A DNA stretch of 64,000 nt, from the NCBI RefSeq assembly GCF_038624605.1, contig NZ_CP152020.1, positions 1,357,312 through 1,421,311 on the forward strand, given 5' to 3'. How positions within the stretch are numbered: position 1 is the stretch's first letter; each line of letters opens with the position of its first letter. The translations under genes were made by a program, and so were the position numbers. The notes beneath the pieces are model-generated. The model made no database searches, had not been told where the DNA came from, and saw nothing but the letters and a program-made list of their open reading frames with translations. This document shows, piece after piece, positions 21,138 to 29,325 of this stretch. The DNA comes from Psychrobacillus sp. FSL K6-4046. GTDB lineage: Bacteria; Bacillota; Bacilli; Bacillales_A; Planococcaceae.

Positions 21138-21280
21138 TATTCTATGCCCTGTATAGAAAGAAATTAAACTTACATTTTTTGGTTAAACCAAAAAGTGTTA
21201 ATTTCATATGGTCTAATTTTCAAAAATACCAGTTCATATGAGAGTGAATGACGTAAATTTTTCTTAACTTGATAGCTATG

Positions 21281-21330
21281 TCATCCCACAGGAGTCGCCG
21301 CCTGCGCTACAATCATAGGAGGGGTGGCCC
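21281..21330 (+). repeat. Host palindromic repeat, right part (after the IS)
   Basis: Continues the repeat interrupted at 19684: TCATCCCACAG (the duplicated target) then GAGTCGCCGCCTGCGCTAC. Up to the next gene at 21459 I see only AT-rich sequence with no further feature. Confidence 0.6.
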
Positions 21331-21458
21331 AAAAGAAAACATTATAAATTGCTTGCTACAAACATTATCTTTAAGTTTACTTTAACTTCATCTATTAAAA
21401 TGCTCCTCATTTGAACAAGCAACTTCACCAAAATTATCAAAGTATATCTAACACACGA

Positions 21459-21647
21459 TTATAAAATGAAAGATAAAACAGGAAACAAAACAAGTAAGAC
21501 TACCATACTTTGAATGAAAGTTGATATTATATCTTTTTTCCAAGTGTTATTTTTGGGATAACGATTGTTCAATCTTTGAAAGATGAGTAGGAAACCCCAC
21601 CAAATGAATAAATTTATTAAGAACTGACTGATGTTATCATAGAGCAT
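21459..21647 (-). CDS. Small membrane protein, 62 aa
   Basis: Begins MLYDNISQFLINLFIWW after a strong GGAGGGGG ribosome site 6-7 nt upstream. Two hydrophobic stretches (about 8-24 and 43-61) flank a polar middle (NNRYPKNNTWKKD), indicating a two-pass membrane protein. It lies 80 bp after the nucleosidase-like gene on the same strand. No family recognised. Confidence 0.6.
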   Translation of the reverse strand: MLYDNISQFLINLFIWWGFLLIFQRLNNRYPKNNTWKKDIISTFIQSMVVLLVLFPVLSFIL

Positions 21648-21727
21648 AAATCCCCCTCCAAACTAGCCTACCAATTTATTTAAATACGTTTCCCTTGCAA
21701 TGAAGTTCTAAGAAACTTGAAATTTAT

Positions 21728-22402
21728 TTAAATAAATCTTTTTAAATAGTTTCCAAATATTTTGTTCATAACCTTGGGCGTATTTTCTAAATAAACATTA
21801 ATTTGTTCCATGTTCGATTGGAGTTTATCAGTGTTACTTTCATCTGTTGGAAAATCAGATATTCCTTTAATAATAATACATTCAACATCATTCTTCTTAC
21901 AGATATAAGCAATTGCACTCGCTTCTGTATCGGCTATTGTTATTTCGTTTTCTTTAAGTTCTAAATAGTCCTCCCACATGACTACTGCTTTATCAGCAGT
22001 GCCAATTGTTCCTGTATAAAAATCATCTCCTCCATATCTAGTTAAATCAATATCGACTATGAAGGATTGTTTAATAAATGGCTCAATTTCTTTTACTGTA
22101 CAATCATATTGAACGGCTTTATTGGGTACAAAAATATCCAAATTACTGTACTTCTCGTCTATTCCTGCACATGTTCCAGCAACGATGACTTTAGCTAAAT
22201 TAAATTTAGAAATCATATACTGATTGCCACTAACACCATTTACTTTTCTTACACCCGTACTATAAAAAACAAGTTCAGTATCATTGATTGTTCTTATGAA
22301 ATACTCACCGTATGGGTAACTGAAACGTTCGTTATTTTTTATGCTAAAGTATTCCAAGGTCGCTTCGTATTCCCACTTCGTTGCAATGCTTATTCCGATC
22401 AT
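21728..22402 (-). CDS. Nucleoside phosphorylase/MTA-SAH nucleosidase-like protein
   Basis: 224 residues of the PNP/UDP phosphorylase superfamily. It opens MIGISIATKWEYEATLEYF like MTA/SAH nucleosidases, has VIVAGTCAGIDEKYSNLDIFVP in the ribose/phosphate region and ADTEASAIAYICKK then IIIKGISDFP, matching the DxE and Asp catalytic segments of the family. The motif DTEAS departs from the usual DMEGAA, so it is probably a divergent paralogue rather than the main Pfs enzyme. It likely cleaves a purine nucleoside. It is separate from its neighbours. Confidence 0.7.
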   Translation of the reverse strand: MIGISIATKWEYEATLEYFSIKNNERFSYPYGEYFIRTINDTELVFYSTGVRKVNGVSGNQYMISKFNLAKVIVAGTCAGIDEKYSNLDIFVPNKAVQYDCTVKEIEPFIKQSFIVDIDLTRYGGDDFYTGTIGTADKAVVMWEDYLELKENEITIADTEASAIAYICKKNDVECIIIKGISDFPTDESNTDKLQSNMEQINVYLENTPKVMNKIFGNYLKRFI

Positions 22403-22639
22403 CGATTTATCACCCTACAAATAAAATTTGTCCCCTACTCGTTTTAATCTCTTATTTTATTAATTGACTATTCTTTTTTAATATGTTCATTAACTATTAA
22501 ATATTAATAGGCAAATATCCTCTTTTTACTAGCCCGCTTCCGCCCATTTAAATGTAACATTTCACGAATGATTCCCACGCTACGATAAACACCCCTTATC
22601 TAAGCCGAGCCAAAAAGAAATAGGCATTTTTGAAATTTT

Positions 22640-22665
22640 TGAAACTTTCCTTCGTCAGGTCCGTA
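22640..22665 (+). promoter_or_regulatory. Sigma-W-type ECF promoter of hflKC
   Basis: TGAAAC at 22640-22645, a 16-bp spacer and CGTA at 22662-22665, 31 nt before the hflK ATG. This is an exact match to the core of the B. subtilis sigma-W consensus. No good sigma-A promoter is visible close by. Confidence 0.75.
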
Positions 22666-22696
22666 AAATAACTATACATAGAGAAGGGGGAAAAAT

Positions 22697-23686
22697 ATGA
22701 GTACAAAAAGATTGTTGACTATTATCGCTGTATCTATTGTTGGCATTGTTCTTCTATCCGCAGTATTTACATCTTGGTATACAGTAGATGAATCCGAACA
22801 AGCAATAGTGATTACATTTGGAGATGCAAGCGATCCAATAACAGAATCAGGGTTGAAATTTAAGTTTCCTTGGCCAATACAGAAGGTAGAAAAGCTATCA
22901 AAAGAAACCTTCAGTTTACAGTTTGGTTATAAGCAAGACGCGAATGGGGAAATCACTTCCTATGACAAGGATACTAAAATGATTACTGGAGACGACAATA
23001 TCGTTTTAACAGACTTGGTTGTTCAGTATAAAATAACAGATCCTAAAGCATACTTGTTTAATTCTGAAAATCCAAAGGAAATGTTACATGATGCAACCTC
23101 AGCATCTATTCGTTCAGTAATCGGAAATTCGAAAATTGATGATGCTTTAACTTCAGGTAAGGCTCAAATTGAAGCAGATACAAATGAGTTGCTTGCTTCA
23201 TTGATTAATAAATATGAAATTGGTATTACTGTGTTGACGGTAAAGCTACAAGACGTAGAGCTTCCGAATGCAGAAGTTAGGGCTGCATTTACAGCTGTAA
23301 CGGATGCGGAAGAAACTAAAAATACAAAAGTAAACCAGGCAGAAAAGTATGTAAATGAAAAGGTTAGTGTGGCTGAAGGTGAAGTGGATGCTATTAAATC
23401 AGAGGCTATAGGCTACCAAACAGCACGTATTGAACAGGCAAAAGGAGATGTTGCCTTATTTGATAAGCTATATGCCGAATATCAAAATAATAAGGAAATC
23501 ACTAGACAGCGATTAGTAATGGAAACATTGGAAGCTGTTTTGCCTAATGCTAAAATTTATATAATGAATGATGAAGGTGGGACGATGAAGTATTTACCAC
23601 TTCAACAAATAGAGTCCTCTAAACAAAGTGCACCACCGCCTAGCACTACTACTGAGAAAAAGCCTGAAGAAGGGAGTGGACAATAA
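22697..23686 (+). CDS. hflK: HflK, SPFH-domain membrane protein
   Basis: 329 residues. One N-terminal membrane helix (about 5-26) is followed by the SPFH/band 7 domain starting at TVDESEQAIVITFG, then helical segments with QAEKYVNEKVSVAEGEVDAI, and a Pro/Glu-rich tail (SAPPPSTTTEKKPEEGSGQ). HflK and HflC form a membrane-bound cage that modulates FtsH proteolysis in E. coli. AGAAGGGGG precedes the ATG. The stop shares one base with the hflC start. The ECF promoter upstream suggests induction by envelope stress. Confidence 0.9.
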   Translation: MSTKRLLTIIAVSIVGIVLLSAVFTSWYTVDESEQAIVITFGDASDPITESGLKFKFPWPIQKVEKLSKETFSLQFGYKQDANGEITSYDKDTKMITGDDNIVLTDLVVQYKITDPKAYLFNSENPKEMLHDATSASIRSVIGNSKIDDALTSGKAQIEADTNELLASLINKYEIGITVLTVKLQDVELPNAEVRAAFTAVTDAEETKNTKVNQAEKYVNEKVSVAEGEVDAIKSEAIGYQTARIEQAKGDVALFDKLYAEYQNNKEITRQRLVMETLEAVLPNAKIYIMNDEGGTMKYLPLQQIESSKQSAPPPSTTTEKKPEEGSGQ

Positions 23687-24657
23687 TGTCAGATAACAAT
23701 AACCCTTTTGCAAATTTAGAGTCTAAGTTTAAAACTGTGCCTAACAAACCTAAAAAAGAAAAGACTCCCATTGATTATAAAAAGCATACTAAATCGTTCA
23801 TTTCAATTTTTGTAGTCTTTGTACTTGCAGTAATTGCCCTCGCTAATATATATGTAGTCAAGGAGGGGGAATATAGAGTTATTCGTCAGTTCGGTGAGAT
23901 TAAAAGTATTAAAGATTCTCCAGGCCTGCATATGAAAATACCATTTATACAAAGTGTAACGACCATTCCAAAATACCAAATGAATCATAATTTATCTGAG
24001 GCAGAGATCAATACAATGGATAAACGACGTATAATTATCGATAATTATGCAGTTTGGAGAGTAGTCAATCCAAAGGACATGATTTCTAATGCAGGTAACA
24101 TAGTAAATGCAAGCTCTCGTATGGAGGAATTTATTTATTCAGTAGTGCGATCAGAGCTAGGTCAATTAAATTATAGTGAAATCATTAACGATGAAAATTC
24201 ATCGCGTGGTAGTTTAAATGACCAGATTACTAAAGAAGTAAATGAACTTCTCTCTAAAGATAAATATGGAATAGAAGTAGTAGATGTCCGTATTAAAAGA
24301 ACCGACCTGCCAGAAGAAAATGAGCAGTCTGTATATAACGAGATGATTTCCGACCGTGAAAGTGTTGCTCAAAAGTTTTTATCTACTGGAGATGCTGATA
24401 AGAGAAGAATTGAAGCTGAAACGGATAGTACAGTTACGAAGATGATAGCTGAAGCTAAAAAAGAGGCTGCTCTTCTAAGAGCTGAAGGGGATGCGGAGGC
24501 TGCAAGAATTTATAATACTAGCTTTTCAAAGGACCCTGAATTTTATTCTTTATATAGAACATTAGAATCCTATAAGAAGACAATCGGTGAAGATACGATG
24601 ATTGTTATTCCGTCTGATTCACCTTATGCCAACATCCTATCTGGATACTTAGAATAG
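23686..24657 (+). CDS. hflC: HflC, SPFH-domain membrane protein
   Basis: 323 residues. A lysine-rich cytoplasmic start (KPKKEKTPIDYKKHTK) is followed by a membrane helix (about 39-59). The SPFH domain opens VVKEGEYRVIRQFGEI and contains GLHMKIPFIQSV and RSELGQLNYSEIINDE. The end carries AEAKKEAALLRAEGDAEAARIY, the typical HflC helix. It starts on the last base of the hflK stop codon, so the partners are translationally coupled. A terminator follows immediately. Confidence 0.91.
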   Translation: MSDNNNPFANLESKFKTVPNKPKKEKTPIDYKKHTKSFISIFVVFVLAVIALANIYVVKEGEYRVIRQFGEIKSIKDSPGLHMKIPFIQSVTTIPKYQMNHNLSEAEINTMDKRRIIIDNYAVWRVVNPKDMISNAGNIVNASSRMEEFIYSVVRSELGQLNYSEIINDENSSRGSLNDQITKEVNELLSKDKYGIEVVDVRIKRTDLPEENEQSVYNEMISDRESVAQKFLSTGDADKRRIEAETDSTVTKMIAEAKKEAALLRAEGDAEAARIYNTSFSKDPEFYSLYRTLESYKKTIGEDTMIVIPSDSPYANILSGYLE

Positions 24658-24663
24658 TATATG

Positions 24664-24720
24664 AATCGTCATTCCCCTTACTGTCGTGGTAAGATATAGG
24701 GAATGACGATTTTATTTTTA
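24664..24720 (+). terminator. Terminator of hflKC
   Basis: AATCGTCATTCCC (24664-24676) pairs with its complement at 24699-24711. CTTA/TAAG extends the stem inward, and TTATTTTTATTT follows. Confidence 0.88.
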
Positions 24721-24723
24721 TTT

Positions 24724-25040
24724 AGGAAATTAAAGTTCTGAACCTGTGGATAAATTGATGTCTAGCTTCACCGCCTTGCCCCTCGGGTCAAATGGTTAAA
24801 AGCTGTGGGGGCTGAAAAAATGCCTCCTCGCATTTACCCATTTGCCTGTCGGGGCAGGACAGGCGCTTGCGCATTTCTTGATGTCTAGCTTCACCGCCTT
24901 GCCCCTCGGGGTCAAATGGGAAAATACTGCTCCTGCGCAAGCTCGTCGCAAACTAAAGCGTTTGCGGTGGCTGAGAAGCTGCCTCCTCGCTTTTCTCCAT
25001 TTGCCTGTCGTGGCAGGGATAGGCGGTTGCGCTTTTCTTT
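24724..25040 (+). repeat. Palindromic repeat dimer, locus A (two units)
   Basis: Units at 24756-24878 and 24879-25040. Each runs TTGATGTCTAGCTTCACC..., CTTGCCCCTCGGGGTCAAAT, ...CCTCCTCGC..., CCATTTGCCTGTCGGGGCAG, ...GCGCNTTTCTT. TGCCCC/GGGGCA and CAAATGG/CCATTTG make each unit a long imperfect palindrome. The second unit carries about 30 extra bases. The left flank (24724-24755, with AACCTGTGGATAAA) recurs at the far end of locus C, so the element extends that far. Nothing else lies in this 427-bp gap. Confidence 0.85.
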
Positions 25041-25084
25041 GTACAAGCTAATGGAAAACAATATAACTAAGGAGTGAATGATTC

Positions 25085-27712
25085 ATGTCATCTGAAAAAA
25101 TTCTATTATTAGATGGGAATAGTTTAGCTTATCGTGCATTCTTTGCCCTTCCTTTATTAACCAACGAACATGGAATACATACAAACGCTGTTTACGGCTT
25201 TACAATGATGCTTCAAAAAATTATGGATGAAGAGAATCCTACACACATGCTCGTGGCATTTGATGCAGGAAAAACTACCTTCCGCCATTCCACTTTTGAA
25301 GAATATAAGGGAGGAAGACAGAAGACTCCACCCGAGCTTTCAGAGCAATTTCCATATTTACGCAAGCTTATAGATGCTTATGGCATAAAACGATATGAGC
25401 TGGAAATGTACGAGGCAGACGATATTATAGGGACGCTAAGTCGACAGGCTGAAAAGAAGGGACAGCAGGTTGTCATTGTGTCAGGTGACAAGGATTTAAC
25501 TCAGCTAGCTACTGATTCGACTACAGTGTATATTACGAGAAAAGGAATAACAGACATAGAGAAATATACACCAGAGCACGTTCAAGAAAAATACGGCCTT
25601 ACACCACTTCAAATCATCGATATGAAGGGATTAATGGGGGATTCCTCTGATAACATTCCGGGAGTTCCAGGCGTTGGTGAAAAAACAGCCATTAAACTTT
25701 TAAAGGAGCATGGATCTGTTGAGCAACTATACCAAGCACTCGATTCAGTTAGTGGTGCTAAGCTAAAGGAAAAGCTTATAGCCAATGAAGAACAGGCGAA
25801 GATGAGTAAGGAGCTTGCAACTATTGAAATAAACGCTCCTATCGAGGTGTCACTTGAGGATATCACTTATAGTGGTCCAAACATGGATGACGTTATTTCC
25901 ATATGGAAGGAGCTATCCTTTAAAACTTTATTGGAAAAAACGGAGTATGTGGCGGAGGAGCATTCTACCACGGAAACGACTTTTGAAATTGTAGAGAACG
26001 TGAACTCTAGTTTCTTAGTAGATGAAATGTCCCTGCACTTAGAATTATATGATGAACAGTACCATAGAGCGGATTTATTGGGCATTGCATTGTCAGATGG
26101 GGAAAAATCTTATTTTATTCCTGGCGAAACAGCTTTCCAATCAAAAGAATTTTGTGCTTGGCTAGAGGATGAGTCCAAAATAAAATATGTGGTGGATTCA
26201 AAAGCAACGCAAGCAGTAAGCAGAAAACATGGAGTAAGCATTGCTGGGGTGGAGTTTGACCTAACACTGGCAGCCTATATAGATAATGCTTCTTTGACTG
26301 CAGATGATGTTGCAACGATAGGAAAAGAGTACGGTTATTATAACGTATTAAGCAATGAGCAAATTTACGGAAAAGGAGCCAAAAAGTCTGTTCCCGAGCA
26401 AGAGAAGCTTGCGGAGCATGCCACTAGAAAAGCACTGGCTTTATGGCATTTAAAACCTATACTTGAAAAGAAATTAAAAGAAAATGAACAATTTAAGTTA
26501 TACAAGGAGTTGGAATTACCACTAGCATCTATTTTAGGAACAATGGAATCAGATGGAGTAAAGGTGGATAAGCAAGTACTTGTTGAGATGGGCCATGATT
26601 TAGAAATCAAGCTGAAGCAAATTGAAGGTGACATCCATGCTTTAGCGGGAGAAGCATTTAATATTAATTCACCAAAACAGCTTGGCGTTATCCTTTTTGA
26701 AAAACTAGGGCTGCCACCTATTAAGAAAACGAAGACTGGCTATTCTACTGCAGCTGATGTGTTAGAGAAACTAGCTAGTGAGCATGAAATTATTGAACAA
26801 ATTCTAATGTACCGTCAATTAGGGAAGTTAAATTCAACCTATATCGAAGGACTTTTAAAAGAAATCCATGAGAGTGACGGGAAAATTCATACTAGATACC
26901 AACAGGCGCTTACAACAACTGGACGCTTAAGTTCTATCAATCCTAACTTACAAAACATTCCAATCCGTCTTGAGGAAGGTAGAAAAATTCGTAAAGCGTT
27001 TGTTCCAAGTAATCCTGAATGGGTAATGTTTGCAGCCGATTATTCTCAAATAGAGCTACGAGTGCTTGCCCATATGGCAGAGGATGCAAACCTAGTGGAA
27101 GCCTTTAAAAATAATATGGACATCCATACTAAAACAGCTATGGATGTATTTCATGTCGAGGCTGACGCAGTTGATTCTAATATGCGCCGTGCAGCAAAAG
27201 CAGTTAACTTTGGTATTGTTTATGGAATTAGTGATTACGGTCTATCTCAAAGCTTAGATATTACTCGTAAAGAAGCTGCTATATTTATCGAGAAGTATTT
27301 GAAAAGCTTCCCTGGAGTAAAGGAATATATGGATGACAGTATTCAAACAGCTAAGCAAAAAGGTTTCGTTACGACCATTTTGAACCGTAGAAGATATTTG
27401 CCGGAAATAACTAGCTCTAATTTTAATCTGAGAAGCTTTGCTGAACGCACAGCTATGAATACGCCTATACAAGGAAGCGCAGCAGATATCATTAAAAAAG
27501 CGATGATTGATATGGCAGCACGACTTAAAAAAGAAAACATGCAAACCAAGATGCTTCTTCAAGTGCATGATGAGCTAATATTCGAGGCTCCTCCAGAAGA
27601 GATTGCACTGCTTGAGAAAATCGTTCCTGAGGTAATGGAATCTGCGATTGAGCTAAACGTTCCTCTTAAAGTGGAGTATGCGTTTGGATCATCTTGGTAC
27701 GATACAAAGTAA
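25085..27712 (+). CDS. polA: DNA polymerase I
   Basis: 875 residues. The N-terminal 5'-3' exonuclease spans about 1-290, with LLDGNSLAYRAFFALP, VSGDKDLTQL and GDSSDNIPGVPGVGEKTA. The middle 3'-5' exonuclease domain (about 300-470) lacks the acidic metal ligands, as in other Bacillus enzymes, so no proofreading is expected. The polymerase domain has motif A ADYSQIELRVLAHM, motif B RRAAKAVNFGIVYG and motif C QVHDELIFEAP. It processes Okazaki fragments and fills repair gaps. AAGGAG precedes the ATG, and mutM follows 12 nt later. Confidence 0.97.
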   Translation: MSSEKILLLDGNSLAYRAFFALPLLTNEHGIHTNAVYGFTMMLQKIMDEENPTHMLVAFDAGKTTFRHSTFEEYKGGRQKTPPELSEQFPYLRKLIDAYGIKRYELEMYEADDIIGTLSRQAEKKGQQVVIVSGDKDLTQLATDSTTVYITRKGITDIEKYTPEHVQEKYGLTPLQIIDMKGLMGDSSDNIPGVPGVGEKTAIKLLKEHGSVEQLYQALDSVSGAKLKEKLIANEEQAKMSKELATIEINAPIEVSLEDITYSGPNMDDVISIWKELSFKTLLEKTEYVAEEHSTTETTFEIVENVNSSFLVDEMSLHLELYDEQYHRADLLGIALSDGEKSYFIPGETAFQSKEFCAWLEDESKIKYVVDSKATQAVSRKHGVSIAGVEFDLTLAAYIDNASLTADDVATIGKEYGYYNVLSNEQIYGKGAKKSVPEQEKLAEHATRKALALWHLKPILEKKLKENEQFKLYKELELPLASILGTMESDGVKVDKQVLVEMGHDLEIKLKQIEGDIHALAGEAFNINSPKQLGVILFEKLGLPPIKKTKTGYSTAADVLEKLASEHEIIEQILMYRQLGKLNSTYIEGLLKEIHESDGKIHTRYQQALTTTGRLSSINPNLQNIPIRLEEGRKIRKAFVPSNPEWVMFAADYSQIELRVLAHMAEDANLVEAFKNNMDIHTKTAMDVFHVEADAVDSNMRRAAKAVNFGIVYGISDYGLSQSLDITRKEAAIFIEKYLKSFPGVKEYMDDSIQTAKQKGFVTTILNRRRYLPEITSSNFNLRSFAERTAMNTPIQGSAADIIKKAMIDMAARLKKENMQTKMLLQVHDELIFEAPPEEIALLEKIVPEVMESAIELNVPLKVEYAFGSSWYDTK

Positions 27713-27724
27713 GGAGTTTTATGT

Positions 27725-28600
27725 ATGCCAGAATTACCAGAGGTGGAAGGTGTTGTTCGAGGACTTCAGCCTGTTGTCACAGGTAAATTGATTCAATCAG
27801 TGGATGTTTCTCCAACCATCATAAAATCAAAGCAAGTTGGAAAGGAAGCTATTATCAAGGGAGCAGACGTGGAGTCATTCCAGGCTGCTCTTCCTGGTAT
27901 GGTGATCGCTCGAATTGAACGGCGCTCGAAATATATTTATTTTCATTTGAAAAACCAAAATGGAGAACCATTTCTACTCGTTTCGCATTTGGGCATGTCT
28001 GGTGCTTGGTTCTATGTAAGGACCTTGGATGACATCTTAGAGGAAAAGTTTAAAAAGCATAGTCATGTTACTCTTCATTTTGAAGAAGGAGAAATGCTTG
28101 TATATGCGGACATACGTCGCTTTGGCGAGCTACGTCTGCTAGAAACCGAAGCAGACTACCCACCTTTACTTTTGATGGCTCCCGAGCCTTTTGACGATGG
28201 AGCATTAGAGCATTTTCTACAGATGAGTCTCTTGCCGCGCTATGAAAACAAAGCTATCAAGGAGTTCATCATGGATGGTCATGTCGTTTCAGGCTGTGGC
28301 AACATATATGCTACAGAGGCATTATTTAATCTTAGAATACATCCTGCACGGACAGTAAAAAGAATTAGTAAAGCTAGAAAAATTCAGTTGTTCCATGAAA
28401 TTGTAGCAGTGCTATTAGACAGCATTGAAAATGGTGGAAGTACTATTTCAGATTATCGTTCTATTAATGGCGGAGCAGGAACGATGCAGCATAGACTACA
28501 AATGTATAGCAAAAAAAGCTGCCCAATCTGTGGGAAGGCTACCAAGCAGAAAACAATAGCTGGCCGAACATCTACCTATTGTGGTTCGTGCCAAAAGTAA
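27725..28600 (+). CDS. mutM: Formamidopyrimidine-DNA glycosylase
   Basis: 291 residues starting MPELPEVEGVVRGL: after Met removal the catalytic Pro and Glu are in place. The H2TH domain region carries MDGHVVSGCGNIYATEALF, and the C-terminal zinc finger is CPICGK...CGSC. It excises 8-oxoguanine and other oxidised bases and nicks the strand. It follows polA by 12 nt in the conserved polA-mutM-coaE order, which puts repair glycosylase and gap-filling polymerase in one operon. Confidence 0.96.
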   Translation: MPELPEVEGVVRGLQPVVTGKLIQSVDVSPTIIKSKQVGKEAIIKGADVESFQAALPGMVIARIERRSKYIYFHLKNQNGEPFLLVSHLGMSGAWFYVRTLDDILEEKFKKHSHVTLHFEEGEMLVYADIRRFGELRLLETEADYPPLLLMAPEPFDDGALEHFLQMSLLPRYENKAIKEFIMDGHVVSGCGNIYATEALFNLRIHPARTVKRISKARKIQLFHEIVAVLLDSIENGGSTISDYRSINGGAGTMQHRLQMYSKKSCPICGKATKQKTIAGRTSTYCGSCQK

Positions 28601-28613
28601 CGGAGGATTCATC

Positions 28614-29201
28614 ATGATCATTGGATTGACTGGAAGTATCGCTAGCGGCAAAAGTACGGTGTCAAATATGTTAAAGGAAATGGGATATCCCATTATTGAT
28701 GCAGATCTTGTAGCAAGAATCGTTGTGGAAAAAGGAACAGATGCTCTTCAGGCAATTACGGAGGTTTTTGGAGAAGAGATACTTACTCCGGATGGAGAAC
28801 TGAATCGCCCAAAGCTAGGTGAAATAATTTTTTCTTCTCCCGCCCAAAGAAAGCAGCTGAATGATATCATGCATCCAGCCATTCGTGCGGAAATGATGAG
28901 CCAAAAAGAGAAGATGTTACTAGCGGGTCACCCGGTTATTATTATGGATATCCCATTGCTTTTTGAAAGTAAGCTCCAATCTTACGTGGATAAAATTATT
29001 GTCGTTACTGTATCAGAAGAAACTCAACTGAACAGGCTAATGGCTAGAAATAATTATTCCAAAGAGGAAGCAAAAGCAAGAATTCAATCACAATTGCCAC
29101 TTTCTATTAAGGAAAAGGGTGCAGATGCTGTCATTTATAATAACGGCACTTTGGAGTCAACTAGGGAGCAGCTAGAAAAAATTCTTAGAGCTTGGAAGTA
29201 A
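28614..29201 (+). CDS. coaE: Dephospho-CoA kinase
   Basis: 195 residues from the ATG with GGAGG 7 nt upstream; the frame is open further 5' inside mutM but without a start signal. The P-loop GLTGSIASGKSTVS is at the N terminus. IDADLVAR, MHPAIRAEM and VIIMDIPLLFESK are family blocks. It phosphorylates the 3' hydroxyl of dephospho-CoA in the last step of CoA synthesis. It is the last gene of the polA-mutM-coaE run. Confidence 0.96.
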   Translation: MIIGLTGSIASGKSTVSNMLKEMGYPIIDADLVARIVVEKGTDALQAITEVFGEEILTPDGELNRPKLGEIIFSSPAQRKQLNDIMHPAIRAEMMSQKEKMLLAGHPVIIMDIPLLFESKLQSYVDKIIVVTVSEETQLNRLMARNNYSKEEAKARIQSQLPLSIKEKGADAVIYNNGTLESTREQLEKILRAWK

Positions 29202-29262
29202 TAATTATTTGAAAATAACGAATTTAAAAACAGGGTATTTTAAGGCTACATAATTCTAAAAT

Positions 29263-29273
29263 TGTGTTATACT
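29263..29273 (+). promoter_or_regulatory. CcpN-type operator overlapping the gapB -10
   Basis: TGTGTTATACT fits the CcpN consensus TRTGHYATAYW at every position and includes the candidate -10 TATACT (29268-29273), about 53 bp before the gapB start. CcpN represses gapB on glucose in B. subtilis. The -35 (GCTACA, 17-bp spacing) is weak. Confidence 0.65.
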
Positions 29274-29325
29274 AATGCATGAATATAAAAGAAAAAGTAT
29301 CACACGTTATAGGAGGACTTATTAT

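Larger units (their letters stand above)
19685..21280 (+). mobile_element. IS231-like insertion sequence (IS4 family), 1596 bp, intact
   Basis: Perfect 20-bp terminal inverted repeats lie at 19685-19704 (CATAGCTATCAAG...) and 21261-21280 (...CTTGATAGCTATG). They are flanked by an 11-bp direct repeat TCATCCCACAG at 19674-19684 and 21281-21291. Both the 20-bp ends and the 10-12 bp target duplication are typical of IS231-type elements. A single full-length transposase frame fills the element. The duplication is undecayed, so insertion looks recent. Confidence 0.93.

Noticed and set aside
24842-25051. 69-codon open frame in repeat locus A
   Set aside because: It lies wholly in repeat units and has no ribosome site or recognisable protein.
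28581-28613. Upstream extension of coaE overlapping mutM
   Set aside because: GGAGG is positioned for the ATG at 28614, which gives the normal CoaE start directly before the P-loop.
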